A DNA stretch of 64,000 nt. Origin: Kitasatospora aureofaciens. GTDB lineage: Bacteria > Actinomycetota > Actinomycetes > Streptomycetales > Streptomycetaceae. The stretch is from NCBI RefSeq assembly GCF_001188955.3, contig NZ_JPRF03000076.1, positions 124,001-188,000 on the forward strand. The letters are read 5' to 3'. Shown piece after piece: positions 39,855 to 47,490 of this stretch (position 1 is the stretch's first letter; each line of letters opens with the position of its first letter). A program made the position numbers and the translations under genes. The notes beneath the pieces are model-generated. The model searched no databases. It was given only the letters and a program-made list of their open reading frames with translations, and had not been told where the DNA came from.

Positions 39855-41122
39855 CCGCGAACCAGACCCACCCCGACAGCACCGGTGACGAGCTCGTCCT
39901 CGACCCGGTCGAGCGGGCGATCGCCGACATCGCGCTCGGCCGCGCGGTGGTCGTGGTCGACGACGAGGACCGCGAGAACGAGGGCGACCTCGTCTTCGCC
40001 GCCTCCGCCGCCACCCCGGAGCTGATGGCCTTCACCATCCGCTACAGCTCCGGCGTGATCTGCGCCCCGATGACCGGCGCGGAGCTGGACCGACTCAAGC
40101 TGCCGCCGATGACCCAGGTCAACGAGGACCGCAAGGGCACCGCCTACACCGTCTCGGTGGACGCCCGCGAGGGTGTGGACACCGGCATCTCCGCCGCCGA
40201 CCGCGCCCGCACCGTACGGCTGCTGTCCTCGCCCGGCACCGAGCCCGGCGACCTCACCCGCCCCGGGCACGTCTTCCCGCTGCGCGCCGTCGAGGGCGGC
40301 GTGCTGGTCCGCCCCGGGCACACCGAGGCCGCCGTGGACCTCGCCCGGCTCGCCGGGCTGGCACCGGCCGGCGCGATCGCCGAGGTGGTCAACGACGACG
40401 GCACCATGGCCAGGCTGCCCGAACTGGTCGCCTTCGCCCGCGAGCACGGCCTGGCGATCATCTCCATCGAGGACCTGATCGCCTACCGCCGCCGCACCGA
40501 GCTGCACGTGGACCGGGCCGCCGTCACCGCCCTGCCCACCGCGCACGGCGAGTTCACCGCCGTCGGCTACCAGGGCACCATCGACGGCGTCGAGCACATC
40601 GCCCTGGTGGCCGGCGGCCTCGGGGCGGACGGACGGCTGCCGGACGGCGAGGACGTCCTGGTGCGGGTCCACTCCGAGTGCCTGACCGGTGACGTCTTCG
40701 GCTCCCTGCGCTGCGACTGCGGCCCCCAGCTGGAGGCCTCGCTCCAGCGGGTCGCCGAGGCCGGCCGCGGCGTGGTGCTCTACCTGCGCGGCCACGAGGG
40801 CCGGGGGATCGGCCTGGCGCACAAGCTGCGCGCGTACGAGCTCCAGGAGCAGGGCCGCGACACCGTCGACGCCAACCTGGAACTCGGCCTGCCCGCCGAC
40901 GCCCGCGACTACAGCATCGCGGCGCAGATGCTGGCGGACCTCGGCGTGCGCTCGCTGACCCTCCTGACCAACAACCCGCAGAAGCTGACCGCACTCACCG
41001 ACCACGGCCTCAAGGTCAAGGGGCGTGAAGCGGTCGAGATCGCGCCGGGCGAGCACAACGTGCGCTACCTGCGCACCAAGCGCGACCGGATGGGCCACGA
41101 CCTGCCCGGCCTCGACTCCTGA
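39851..41122 (+). CDS. ribBA: Bifunctional DHBP synthase / GTP cyclohydrolase II
   Basis: The 423-residue protein has an N-terminal 3,4-dihydroxy-2-butanone-4-phosphate synthase (about 15-215) with VVDDEDRENEGDLVFAA and HTEAAVDLARLAG, and a C-terminal GTP cyclohydrolase II (about 220-420) with zinc Cys residues in HSECLTGDVFGSLRCDCG and YLRGHEGRGIGL. It supplies both precursors of lumazine: the four-carbon unit from ribulose 5-phosphate and the pyrimidine from GTP. It is the typical actinobacterial fusion. The ATG overlaps the ribM stop by 4 bases, indicating tight translational coupling. Confidence 0.96.
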   Translation: MTANQTHPDSTGDELVLDPVERAIADIALGRAVVVVDDEDRENEGDLVFAASAATPELMAFTIRYSSGVICAPMTGAELDRLKLPPMTQVNEDRKGTAYTVSVDAREGVDTGISAADRARTVRLLSSPGTEPGDLTRPGHVFPLRAVEGGVLVRPGHTEAAVDLARLAGLAPAGAIAEVVNDDGTMARLPELVAFAREHGLAIISIEDLIAYRRRTELHVDRAAVTALPTAHGEFTAVGYQGTIDGVEHIALVAGGLGADGRLPDGEDVLVRVHSECLTGDVFGSLRCDCGPQLEASLQRVAEAGRGVVLYLRGHEGRGIGLAHKLRAYELQEQGRDTVDANLELGLPADARDYSIAAQMLADLGVRSLTLLTNNPQKLTALTDHGLKVKGREAVEIAPGEHNVRYLRTKRDRMGHDLPGLDS

Positions 41123-41217
41123 CGCTCGGCGCCTGACGCACCCCGCCGCTGCCTCCGCCGCCGCCCGCCCCGCCCCGCCCTTCAACGACCACCGAAACGA
41201 CAGAACGGAACACCGAC

Positions 41218-41691
41218 ATGAGCGGCCACGGAGCCCCCGAGCTGACCATCGACGGCGCCGCAGACCTCAAGGTCGCGGTCATCGCCGCCCAGTGGCACGA
41301 CCAGGTGATGAACGGCCTGCTGGACGGCGCCCACCGCGCGCTCAAGGAACTGGGCGTCGCCGAGCCGACCGTCCTGCGCGTCCCCGGCACCTTCGAGCTG
41401 CCGGTCGCCGCGAAGCGCCTCGCCGAGCACGGCTACGACGCCGTGGTCGCCCTCGGCGTGGTGATCCGCGGCGGCACCCCGCACTTCGACTACGTCTGCC
41501 AGGCGGCCACCGCCGGCCTCACCCAGGTCAGCGTGGACACCGGCGTCCCGGTCGGATTCGGCGTGCTGACCTGCGACAACGAGGAGCAGGCGCTCGACCG
41601 CGCGGGCCTGCCGGGCTCGGCCGAGGACAAGGGCCACGAGGCCGTCACCGCCGCCGTCGCGACCGCGGTGACCCTCCGCGACCTCCACTGA
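41218..41691 (+). CDS. ribH: 6,7-dimethyl-8-ribityllumazine synthase
   Basis: The 157-residue protein has lumazine synthase hallmarks: AAQWHDQVMNGLLDGAHRAL, VPGTFELPVAAKRLA, ALGVVIRGGTPHFDYVC (with catalytic-region His) and PVGFGVLTCDNEEQALDRAG. It condenses the pyrimidine with dihydroxybutanone phosphate and forms hollow icosahedral capsids or pentamers. It follows ribBA by 95 bases, is the last gene of the FMN-controlled operon and is followed by a strong terminator. Confidence 0.96.
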   Translation: MSGHGAPELTIDGAADLKVAVIAAQWHDQVMNGLLDGAHRALKELGVAEPTVLRVPGTFELPVAAKRLAEHGYDAVVALGVVIRGGTPHFDYVCQAATAGLTQVSVDTGVPVGFGVLTCDNEEQALDRAGLPGSAEDKGHEAVTAAVATAVTLRDLH

Positions 41692-41703
41692 GCACGGGTG
41701 ACC

Positions 41704-41749
41704 GGTCCCGGACCGCGGAGGTCCAGCCGACCGTCCACGGTCCGGGACC
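41704..41749 (+). terminator. Terminator at end of riboflavin operon
   Basis: A perfect 12-bp stem GGTCCCGGACCG/CGGTCCGGGACC (41704-41715 with 41738-41749) encloses a 22-base loop that itself can pair GGTC with GACC, followed by GTTT. It separates ribH from hisE. Confidence 0.8.
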
Positions 41750-41776
41750 GTTTACCGCCAGTCAGCCCGCACGCCG

Positions 41777-41792
41777 TATGGTGAGTCCCATC
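41777..41792 (+). promoter_or_regulatory. hisE leaderless-type promoter
   Basis: TATGGT (41777-41782) ends 10 bases before the ATG with no ribosome site, giving a predicted start of transcription 3-4 bases before or at the start codon. The -35 match is poor. Confidence 0.4.
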
Positions 41793-42065
41793 ATGGCTTC
41801 GAAGACATTCGAGGAGCTCTTCGCCGAGCTCCAGCAGAAGGCCGCCACCGGCGACCCCTCGTCCTCCCGCACCGCCCAGCTCGTCCAGCAGGGCGTCCAT
41901 TCGATCGGCAAGAAGGTCGTCGAGGAGGCCGCCGAGGTCTGGATGGCCGCCGAGTTCCAGTCGGACGAGCAGACGGCGGAGGAAATCTCGCAGCTCCTGT
42001 ACCACCTTCAGGTGATGATGATCGCCCGCGGGCTGACGCTGGACGACGTCTACAAGTACCTCTAG
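41793..42065 (+). CDS. hisE: Phosphoribosyl-ATP pyrophosphatase
   Basis: The 90-residue protein starts MASKTFEELFAELQQKAATG and has the MazG-like core SSSRTAQLVQQGVHSIGKKV, VEEAAEVWMAAEF and AEEISQLLYHLQVMMIARGL with the acidic metal-binding residues in place. It catalyses the second step of histidine synthesis. ATG 41793 gives the family's usual start; ATG 41778 is in frame but overlaps the probable -10. It is 95 bases upstream of hisG, as in other actinomycetes, where the two form an operon away from the main his cluster. Confidence 0.95.
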   Translation: MASKTFEELFAELQQKAATGDPSSSRTAQLVQQGVHSIGKKVVEEAAEVWMAAEFQSDEQTAEEISQLLYHLQVMMIARGLTLDDVYKYL

Positions 42066-42159
42066 AACACCGGGCGGACAGAACACCCGGAAGAACAGCC
42101 GGCAGAACGCCCGGGCTCCCCGAGCACACCGCTCCCAACAGGTAAGGAAGCAACCTCCC

Positions 42160-43008
42160 ATGCTGCGCATCGCCGTCCCCAACAAGGGTTCGCTCTCGGG
42201 TCCCGCGGCGGAGATGCTCCATGAGGCCGGCTACCGCCAGCGGAAGGACCCCAAGGAGCTGGTGCTCGTCGACCCCAACAACGAGGTCGAGTTCTTCTTC
42301 CTCCGCCCGCGGGACATCGCCGTCTACGTCGGCTCCGGCCGCCTCGACGTCGGCATCACCGGCCGCGACCTGCTGCTGGACTCGCACTCCAACGCGGAGG
42401 AGGTGCTCGCCCTCGGTTTCGCCGGGTCGACCTTCCGCTTCGCCCGCCCCGAGGGCGTGGACGTCAAGGACGTGAAGGGCCTGGAGGGCCTGCGCATCGC
42501 GACCTCCTACACCGGTCTGGTCGAGCAGCACCTGGCCGACCACGGGGTGAAGGCGACGGTCACCAAGCTGGACGGCGCGGTCGAGACCGCGGTGCAGCTG
42601 GGCGTCGCCGACGTGATCGCCGACGTGGTGGAGACCGGCACCAGCCTGCGCAACGCCGGCCTGGAGGTCTTCGGCGAGCCGATCCTGATCTCGGACGCCG
42701 TGGTGATCCGCCCCAAGGGCGCGGGCGAGGACGCCCGGGTCGATCAGTTCCTGCGCCGCCTGCAGGGCGTGCTGGTGGCCCGCCGCTACGTGCTGATGGA
42801 CTACGACATCCGCGCCGAGAAGGTCGGCGCCGCCGTCGCGCTGACCCCCGGCCTGGAGTCGCCGACCGTCTCCCCGCTGCACACCGAGGGCTGGGTGGCC
42901 GTCCGCTCGATGGTGCTCCGCAAGGAGGCCCAGCAGATCATGGACGACCTGTGGGGCATCGGCGCCCGGGCGATCCTGGTCACCAACATCCACGCCTGCC
43001 GCCTCTGA
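42160..43008 (+). CDS. hisG: ATP phosphoribosyltransferase (long form)
   Basis: The 282-residue enzyme has the HisG_L layout: MLRIAVPNKGSLSGPAAEML, DIAVYVGSGRLDVGITGRDL, the PRPP-binding loop DVVETGTSLRNAGLEVF (about 155-172), and a C-terminal ACT-like regulatory domain (about 205-282) that binds histidine and gives feedback control. It catalyses the first step of histidine synthesis from ATP and PRPP. A ribosome site AGGAAG lies 12 bases before the ATG. A 12-bp hairpin follows 90 bases after the stop. Confidence 0.96.
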   Translation: MLRIAVPNKGSLSGPAAEMLHEAGYRQRKDPKELVLVDPNNEVEFFFLRPRDIAVYVGSGRLDVGITGRDLLLDSHSNAEEVLALGFAGSTFRFARPEGVDVKDVKGLEGLRIATSYTGLVEQHLADHGVKATVTKLDGAVETAVQLGVADVIADVVETGTSLRNAGLEVFGEPILISDAVVIRPKGAGEDARVDQFLRRLQGVLVARRYVLMDYDIRAEKVGAAVALTPGLESPTVSPLHTEGWVAVRSMVLRKEAQQIMDDLWGIGARAILVTNIHACRL

Positions 43009-43097
43009 CCTGCTCTCACGAGGTGCCCCGCGACCTGCGCGCGGGTGCGGCTCGCACGGCCTGCTCGCACATCCGCGGGTAAAGAACGGTTCAATGG

Positions 43098-43125
43098 GGC
43101 GGGGACGCCGACCGGCGTCCCCGCC
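43098..43125 (+). terminator. Terminator after hisG
   Basis: GGCGGGGACGCC-GACC-GGCGTCCCCGCC is a perfect 12-bp hairpin with a 4-base loop. Confidence 0.7.
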
Positions 43126-43145
43126 CTCGTGCTGTCGCGAACCCG

Positions 43146-43205
43146 GAACCACCGGACCCGGAACCACCGGATCCCGAACCACCGGCCCGAGAACCACCGG
43201 AGACC
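43146..43205. repeat. Four-copy 15-bp tandem repeat
   Basis: GAACCACCGG recurs with exact 15-base spacing at 43146, 43161, 43176 and 43191; the 5-base remainder varies slightly (ACCCG, ATCCC, CCCGA, AGACC). It lies directly before the GTG start of the PH-domain gene, so it may affect its leader. Confidence 0.75.
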
Positions 43206-43209
43206 CCAC

Positions 43210-43650
43210 GTGTCCACCCCGCCCGTCGAGATCCCCGTCACCTGGGCGCCCCGCCGCACCCGGGTGGTGCTGCTTCCGGTCTGCGCCCTGCTCGTGGCGC
43301 TGTTCGTCGTGCTGGCGATGCTGCTCCCGGCGAGCTGGCAGCTCAACGACCGGATCATGATGATCGCCAGCGGGGTGCTGTTCGCCGGCGTGGGCCTGAT
43401 GCTGGCCCGTCCGCGGGTGAGCGCCGACGCGGAGGGCGTGACGGTGGTCAACTTCGTCCGCAGCCGCCGACTGGCCTGGGCCGAGATCGTCCGGGTCAAC
43501 TTTCGCCAGGGCGACCCGTGGGCCACCCTCGACCTCGCCGACGGCACCTCACTCGCCGCGGTCGGCATCCAGTCCGGAGTCGGCAAGGCCCAGGCGATCG
43601 CGGACGCCCGTGCGCTGCGCGACCTGGTCGAGCACCACGCCCAGGTCTGA
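43210..43650 (+). CDS. PH-domain-like small membrane protein
   Basis: The 146-residue protein has two hydrophobic segments (about 16-40 and 45-65) and a C-terminal beta-rich domain: RPRVSADAEGVTVVNFVRSRRLAWAEIVRVNF, WATLDLADGTSLAAVGIQ, closing with an amphipathic helix QAIADARALRDLVE. This is the usual layout of the streptomycete PH-domain proteins. The role is unknown. GTG 43210 follows the tandem repeat and matches the start of conserved sequence; an upstream frame through the repeat (from 43045) is unlikely. No ribosome site is clear. Confidence 0.72.
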   Translation: MSTPPVEIPVTWAPRRTRVVLLPVCALLVALFVVLAMLLPASWQLNDRIMMIASGVLFAGVGLMLARPRVSADAEGVTVVNFVRSRRLAWAEIVRVNFRQGDPWATLDLADGTSLAAVGIQSGVGKAQAIADARALRDLVEHHAQV

Positions 43651-43961
43651 CGGCACACGGCGGCCACCGGCCCCCGGGCCACCCCCCCCGGGCCACCGTC
43701 CCCCGGGGCCCGGGCCAACCGCCTCCGGGCCACCGCCCCCCGGCCAGTGTCCCCAGTGGGTCCGAACACGCTTCCTACCACCGCGCCGGTATGGTCTACG
43801 CTGGTAAAAGCGGGGCAAAGCTAAGCCCTGTCCGAAAACGACCCCACTCGAACCGATCCGCGCTTCGAGCGACTTGAGGAGTGACACACCCCCTCGATGG
43901 ACGATCCGTCCAGTAGTACCTGCGCCGCCTCGCTTCCGACCCCCGGAAGGCAGGCGGCACT
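43651..43961. other. Low-complexity intergenic region
   Basis: No gene is supported in these 311 bases. The first 100 bases are a C-rich run of CCGGGCCACC-type units. TATGGT near 43790 in GGTATGGTCTACGCTGG is the best promoter-like hexamer for the downstream CorC genes. Confidence 0.5.
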
Positions 43962-45305
43962 GTGATCACCGCCTGGCTGCTGTTGCTCGCAGCCGTTCTC
44001 CTGATCCTCGCCAACGGCCTCTTCGTGGCCGCCGAGTTCGCCTTCGTGACCGCCGACCGCGGCGCGGTCGAACGCTCCGCCGAGGCCGGGGACGCCAAGT
44101 CCGGCCGCGTCGCCCGGGCGCTGCGGCACCTCTCCTTCGAACTCTCCGGCGCCCAGCTGGGCATCACCGTCACCTCGCTGGTGGTCGGCATGCTCGCCGA
44201 GCCGGCCCTGTCGACCCTGCTCCAGCCCGTGATGTCGGGCATCGGGGTGCCCGACCCGGCCGCCCGCGGCGTCGCCGTGGTGGTCGGCATGGTGCTGGCC
44301 ACCGTCGTCCAGATGGTGATCGGCGAGCTGGTCCCGAAGAACTGGGCGATCTCCCGCCCGCTCCAGGTGGCCCGCGCGGTCGCCGCCCCGCACATGGCCT
44401 TCTCCTTCGTCTGCCGCCCGCTGATCAGCTTCCTGAACGGCGCCGCCGACCGTACGGTCCGGGCCTTCGGCATCGAGCCGCAGGAGGAGCTGGAGCACGC
44501 CCGCACCCCGGCCGAGCTGGTCTCGCTGGCCCGGCACTCGGCCAAGGCCGGTGCGATAGACGAGGAGTCGGCGACCCTGTTCGTCCGCACCCTGGGCCTC
44601 GGCGACCTCACCGCCGAGTCGGTGATGACCCCGCGGATCGACGTCTCCGCCCTCCAGCGCGACGCCACCGCCTCCGACGTCATCAACCTGACCAGGGCCA
44701 CCGGCCTGTCCCGCTTCCCGGTCTACGCCGACACCGTTGACGAGGTCACCGGCATCGTGACGCTCAAGGACGCCCTCGCCGTCCCGGCCGCCCGGCGCGG
44801 CCAGGTGCGGGTCGCCGATCTGGCCTCGCCGCCGCTGCTGGTGCCCGAGACCCTGCCCGCCGAGCGGCTGCTCGACCAGCTGCGCCGCCTCCAGCCGATG
44901 GCCATCGTGGTCGACGAGTACGGCGGCACCGCCGGGGTCGTCACCGTCGAGGACATCGTCGAGGAGATCGTCGGCGAGGTGCAGGACGAGCACGACCCGG
45001 CCGACCAGCCCGACCTGCTCCCGCTGCCGTCCGTCGACGGCCTGCCCGTGTGGCAGGCGGACGGCCGCGCCCGGCTCGACCAGCTGGAGGCGATCGGCCT
45101 GAACGCCCCGGACGGCCCGTACGAGACCCTGGCCGGCCTGGTCGCCGACCTGCTCGGCAAGCTGCCCGAGGTGGCCGAGCAGGCCGAGCTGCCCGGCTGG
45201 CGGCTCACCGTGACCGGCGTCGACCGGCACCGCACCAGCCAGGTCCGGGTGGAGCGCACCAGCGCGCCCGGCCTGTTCGGCGAGCAAGCGGAGGACGTCC
45301 GATGA
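43962..45305 (+). CDS. CNNM/CorC family protein (DUF21-CBS-CorC_HlyC)
   Basis: The 447-residue protein has a four-helix DUF21 membrane domain (about 1-185: ILANGLFVAAEFAFVTADRG, QLGITVTSLVVGMLAEPAL, IGELVPKNWAI), a CBS pair (about 205-335: VMTPRIDVSALQ, RFPVYADTVDEVTGIVTLKD, AIVVDEYGGTAGVVTVEDIV) and a CorC_HlyC domain (about 350-435). The family is tied to Mg2+ and Co2+ efflux or sensing; older databases call it hemolysin. Its stop overlaps the ATG of a second family member by 4 bases, so they probably form a hetero-pair. Confidence 0.92.
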   Translation: MITAWLLLLAAVLLILANGLFVAAEFAFVTADRGAVERSAEAGDAKSGRVARALRHLSFELSGAQLGITVTSLVVGMLAEPALSTLLQPVMSGIGVPDPAARGVAVVVGMVLATVVQMVIGELVPKNWAISRPLQVARAVAAPHMAFSFVCRPLISFLNGAADRTVRAFGIEPQEELEHARTPAELVSLARHSAKAGAIDEESATLFVRTLGLGDLTAESVMTPRIDVSALQRDATASDVINLTRATGLSRFPVYADTVDEVTGIVTLKDALAVPAARRGQVRVADLASPPLLVPETLPAERLLDQLRRLQPMAIVVDEYGGTAGVVTVEDIVEEIVGEVQDEHDPADQPDLLPLPSVDGLPVWQADGRARLDQLEAIGLNAPDGPYETLAGLVADLLGKLPEVAEQAELPGWRLTVTGVDRHRTSQVRVERTSAPGLFGEQAEDVR

Positions 45306-46345
45306 CCGTCCTGCAACTGCTCCTCGCCGTGCTGCTGCTGCTCGGCAACGCCTTCTTCGTCGGCGCCGAGTTCGCCGTCGTCTCGGTGCGCCGCAGCCAG
45401 ATCGAGCCGCTCGCCGAGGCCGGGCACAAGCGCGCCCGCACCGTGCTGCACGCGCTGTCCAACGTCTCCGCGATGCTGGCCGCCGCCCAACTCGGCATCA
45501 CCGTCTGCTCACTGGGCCTCGGCGCGCTCGCCGAACCGACCATCGCCGCCCTGCTGGAGGGCCCGTTCCACGCGATCGGCGTCCCGCCCGGTCTGATGCA
45601 CGCGCTCTCGTACGGGATCTCGCTCGCCCTCGTGGTGTTCCTGCACATGGTGATGGGCGAGATGGTGCCGAAGAACATGGCGATGGCCGGCCCGGAGCGG
45701 GCCGCGCTCTGGCTCGGCCCGCCGCTGGACCGGCTGGCGCGCTGGCTCGCCCCGGTGATCCGGCTGCTCAACGCCTTCGCCAACGGCGTGCTGAGGCTGT
45801 TCCGGGTCGAGGCCAAGGACGAGGTCGAGTCGGTGTTCACCACCGAGCAGCTGATGTACCTGCTGGTCGACTCCCGGGACGCCGGCCTGCTCGACGAGGA
45901 CCGCCAGGAGCGACTTGAGGACGCCCTGGAGATGGGCCGCCGTCCGGTCACCGACGTGCTGCTGCCGTCCGAGCAACTGGTCACCGTGGACCCGAAGGTG
46001 ACCGCCGCCGAGGTCGAGGAGCTCGCCCTGCGCACCGGCTTCTCGCGCTTCCCGGTCACCGACGGCGACCCGGCCGGCCACGGCTACCTGGGCTACCTGC
46101 ACCTCAAGGACATCCTCGACGTGGACGATCCGTCGGCGCCCGTCCCGGCCCGGCTCTGGCGGCCGATCACGGTGCTGCGCGGCAGCCTCCCGCTGGACGA
46201 CGCCCTCGGTGCGATGCGCCGGGCCGCCTGCCACCTGGCCGCCGTGCTGGACCAGGACGGCCGCACGATCGGCGCGGTCATGCTGGAGGACGTCCTCGAG
46301 GAACTGGTCGGCGAGATGCACGACCCGGACCACCGGACGAACTGA
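45302..46345 (+). CDS. CNNM/CorC family protein lacking CorC_HlyC domain
   Basis: The 347-residue protein has the same DUF21 domain (NAFFVGAEFAVVSVRRSQIEPL, QLGITVCSLGLGALAEPTI, GEMVPKNMAMA) and CBS pair (RFPVTDGDPAGHGYLGYLHL, VLDQDGRTIGAVMLEDVLEE) but ends about 100 residues earlier, without the CorC_HlyC module of its upstream partner. It is translationally coupled to that gene (ATGA overlap). The pair recalls other actinomycete twin CNNM genes in which only one member keeps the C-terminal domain. The ATG is fixed by the overlap. Confidence 0.92.
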   Translation: MTVLQLLLAVLLLLGNAFFVGAEFAVVSVRRSQIEPLAEAGHKRARTVLHALSNVSAMLAAAQLGITVCSLGLGALAEPTIAALLEGPFHAIGVPPGLMHALSYGISLALVVFLHMVMGEMVPKNMAMAGPERAALWLGPPLDRLARWLAPVIRLLNAFANGVLRLFRVEAKDEVESVFTTEQLMYLLVDSRDAGLLDEDRQERLEDALEMGRRPVTDVLLPSEQLVTVDPKVTAAEVEELALRTGFSRFPVTDGDPAGHGYLGYLHLKDILDVDDPSAPVPARLWRPITVLRGSLPLDDALGAMRRAACHLAAVLDQDGRTIGAVMLEDVLEELVGEMHDPDHRTN

Positions 46346-46351
46346 GCCTGA

Positions 46352-46420
46352 CCCCGTTCGCCGCCGTTCGTCGATCGCCGTTCGCCGCCGTTCGCCGCCG
46401 TTCGCCGCCGTTCGCCGACG
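46352..46420. repeat. 10-bp tandem repeat CCGCCGTTCG
   Basis: The unit TTCGCCGCCG runs at 46381, 46391, 46401 and (one change) 46411, preceded by two degenerate units from 46352. It lies just after the second CorC stop codon. Confidence 0.7.
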
Positions 46421-46483
46421 GCGATTCTGCCCACAGCAGGCAGCGGTTCCCGTGCCGGCCACTCCTGGAGGAGGGTGGTCGGC

Positions 46484-47470
46484 ATGAGACTGCTGCTGCT
46501 GGGTGGGACGAAGTTCGTCGGACGGGCCGTCGCCGAGGAGGCGGTGGCCCGGAGGTGGGAGGTGACGGCCCTCAACCGCGGCACGCAGCCCGCCCCCGAG
46601 GGCGTGCGGGTGCTGCTGGGCGACCGCACCGCCGAGGACGGCCTGGCGGCGCTCGGCACGGGGGAGTGGGACGCGGTGGTGGACACCTGGTCCTGGGCCC
46701 CGGCGGCGGTGCGCGCCAGCGCCCGGCGGCTGAACGGCCGGGTCGGCCACTACGCGTACGTCTCCAGCCGGTCGGTGTACGACTACCCCCTGCGCCCCGG
46801 GGCGGACGAGACCGCCCCGGTGGTGCCCGCGGCCCCGGACCTCACCGGCGAGGTGCCCTACGCCGAGGCCAAGCGCGGCGCCGAACTGGCCCTGGAGGAG
46901 GAGTTCGGGGGGAGCGCCCTGCTGGTCCGCGCCGGGCTGATCCTCGGCCCGTACGAGGACATCGGCCGACTGCCCTGGTGGCTGAACCGGATCGCCCGAG
47001 GCGGCCCGGTGCTCGCCCCGGGCCCCCGAGACCTGCCGCTGCAGTACATCGACGGCCGCGACCTCGCCGCCTGGACCCTGGACGCCGTGGCGGCCCGGCT
47101 GGGCGGCCCGTACAACGTGGTCAGCCCGGCCGGTCACACCACCATGGGCGGGCTGCTGGAGGCCTGCGTCCGGGCCACCGGCTCGGACGCCGAACTGCGT
47201 TGGACCGACCCCGAGCGGATCCTGGCGGCGGGCGTCCAGCCGTGGACGGAACTGCCGGTCTGGCTGGCGCCCGGAGAGCTGTACGACTACCTGCACGGCT
47301 GCTCGGTCGCCCGCGCCGTCGCCGCGGGGCTGCGCTGCCGCCCGGTCGCCGAGACCGTCGAGGACACCTGGGCCTGGCTGCGCTCGATCGGCGGTGACGC
47401 CCCGCAGCGGGCCGACCGGCCGAGCGTCGGGCTCGACCCCGCGCGGGAGGCGGAGCTGCTCGAGAGCTGA
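46484..47470 (+). CDS. NAD-dependent epimerase/dehydratase family protein
   Basis: The 328-residue protein starts MRLLLLGGTKFVGRAVAEEA, an extended-SDR Rossmann motif (GGTxFVG), and has YVSSRSVYDYPL with the catalytic-type Tyr environment and GEVPYAEAKRGAEL with the YxxxK pair. This GTKFVG subgroup resembles the reductases acting on nucleotide-sugar or isoflavone-like substrates; the substrate is unknown. ATG 46484 has GGAGGAGG 9-10 bases upstream; GTG 46475 would sit on that site. It is convergent with the AAA gene, 20 bases apart. Confidence 0.82.
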   Translation: MRLLLLGGTKFVGRAVAEEAVARRWEVTALNRGTQPAPEGVRVLLGDRTAEDGLAALGTGEWDAVVDTWSWAPAAVRASARRLNGRVGHYAYVSSRSVYDYPLRPGADETAPVVPAAPDLTGEVPYAEAKRGAELALEEEFGGSALLVRAGLILGPYEDIGRLPWWLNRIARGGPVLAPGPRDLPLQYIDGRDLAAWTLDAVAARLGGPYNVVSPAGHTTMGGLLEACVRATGSDAELRWTDPERILAAGVQPWTELPVWLAPGELYDYLHGCSVARAVAAGLRCRPVAETVEDTWAWLRSIGGDAPQRADRPSVGLDPAREAELLES

Positions 47471-47490
47471 AGGGAGAGGGGGAGTTGACG

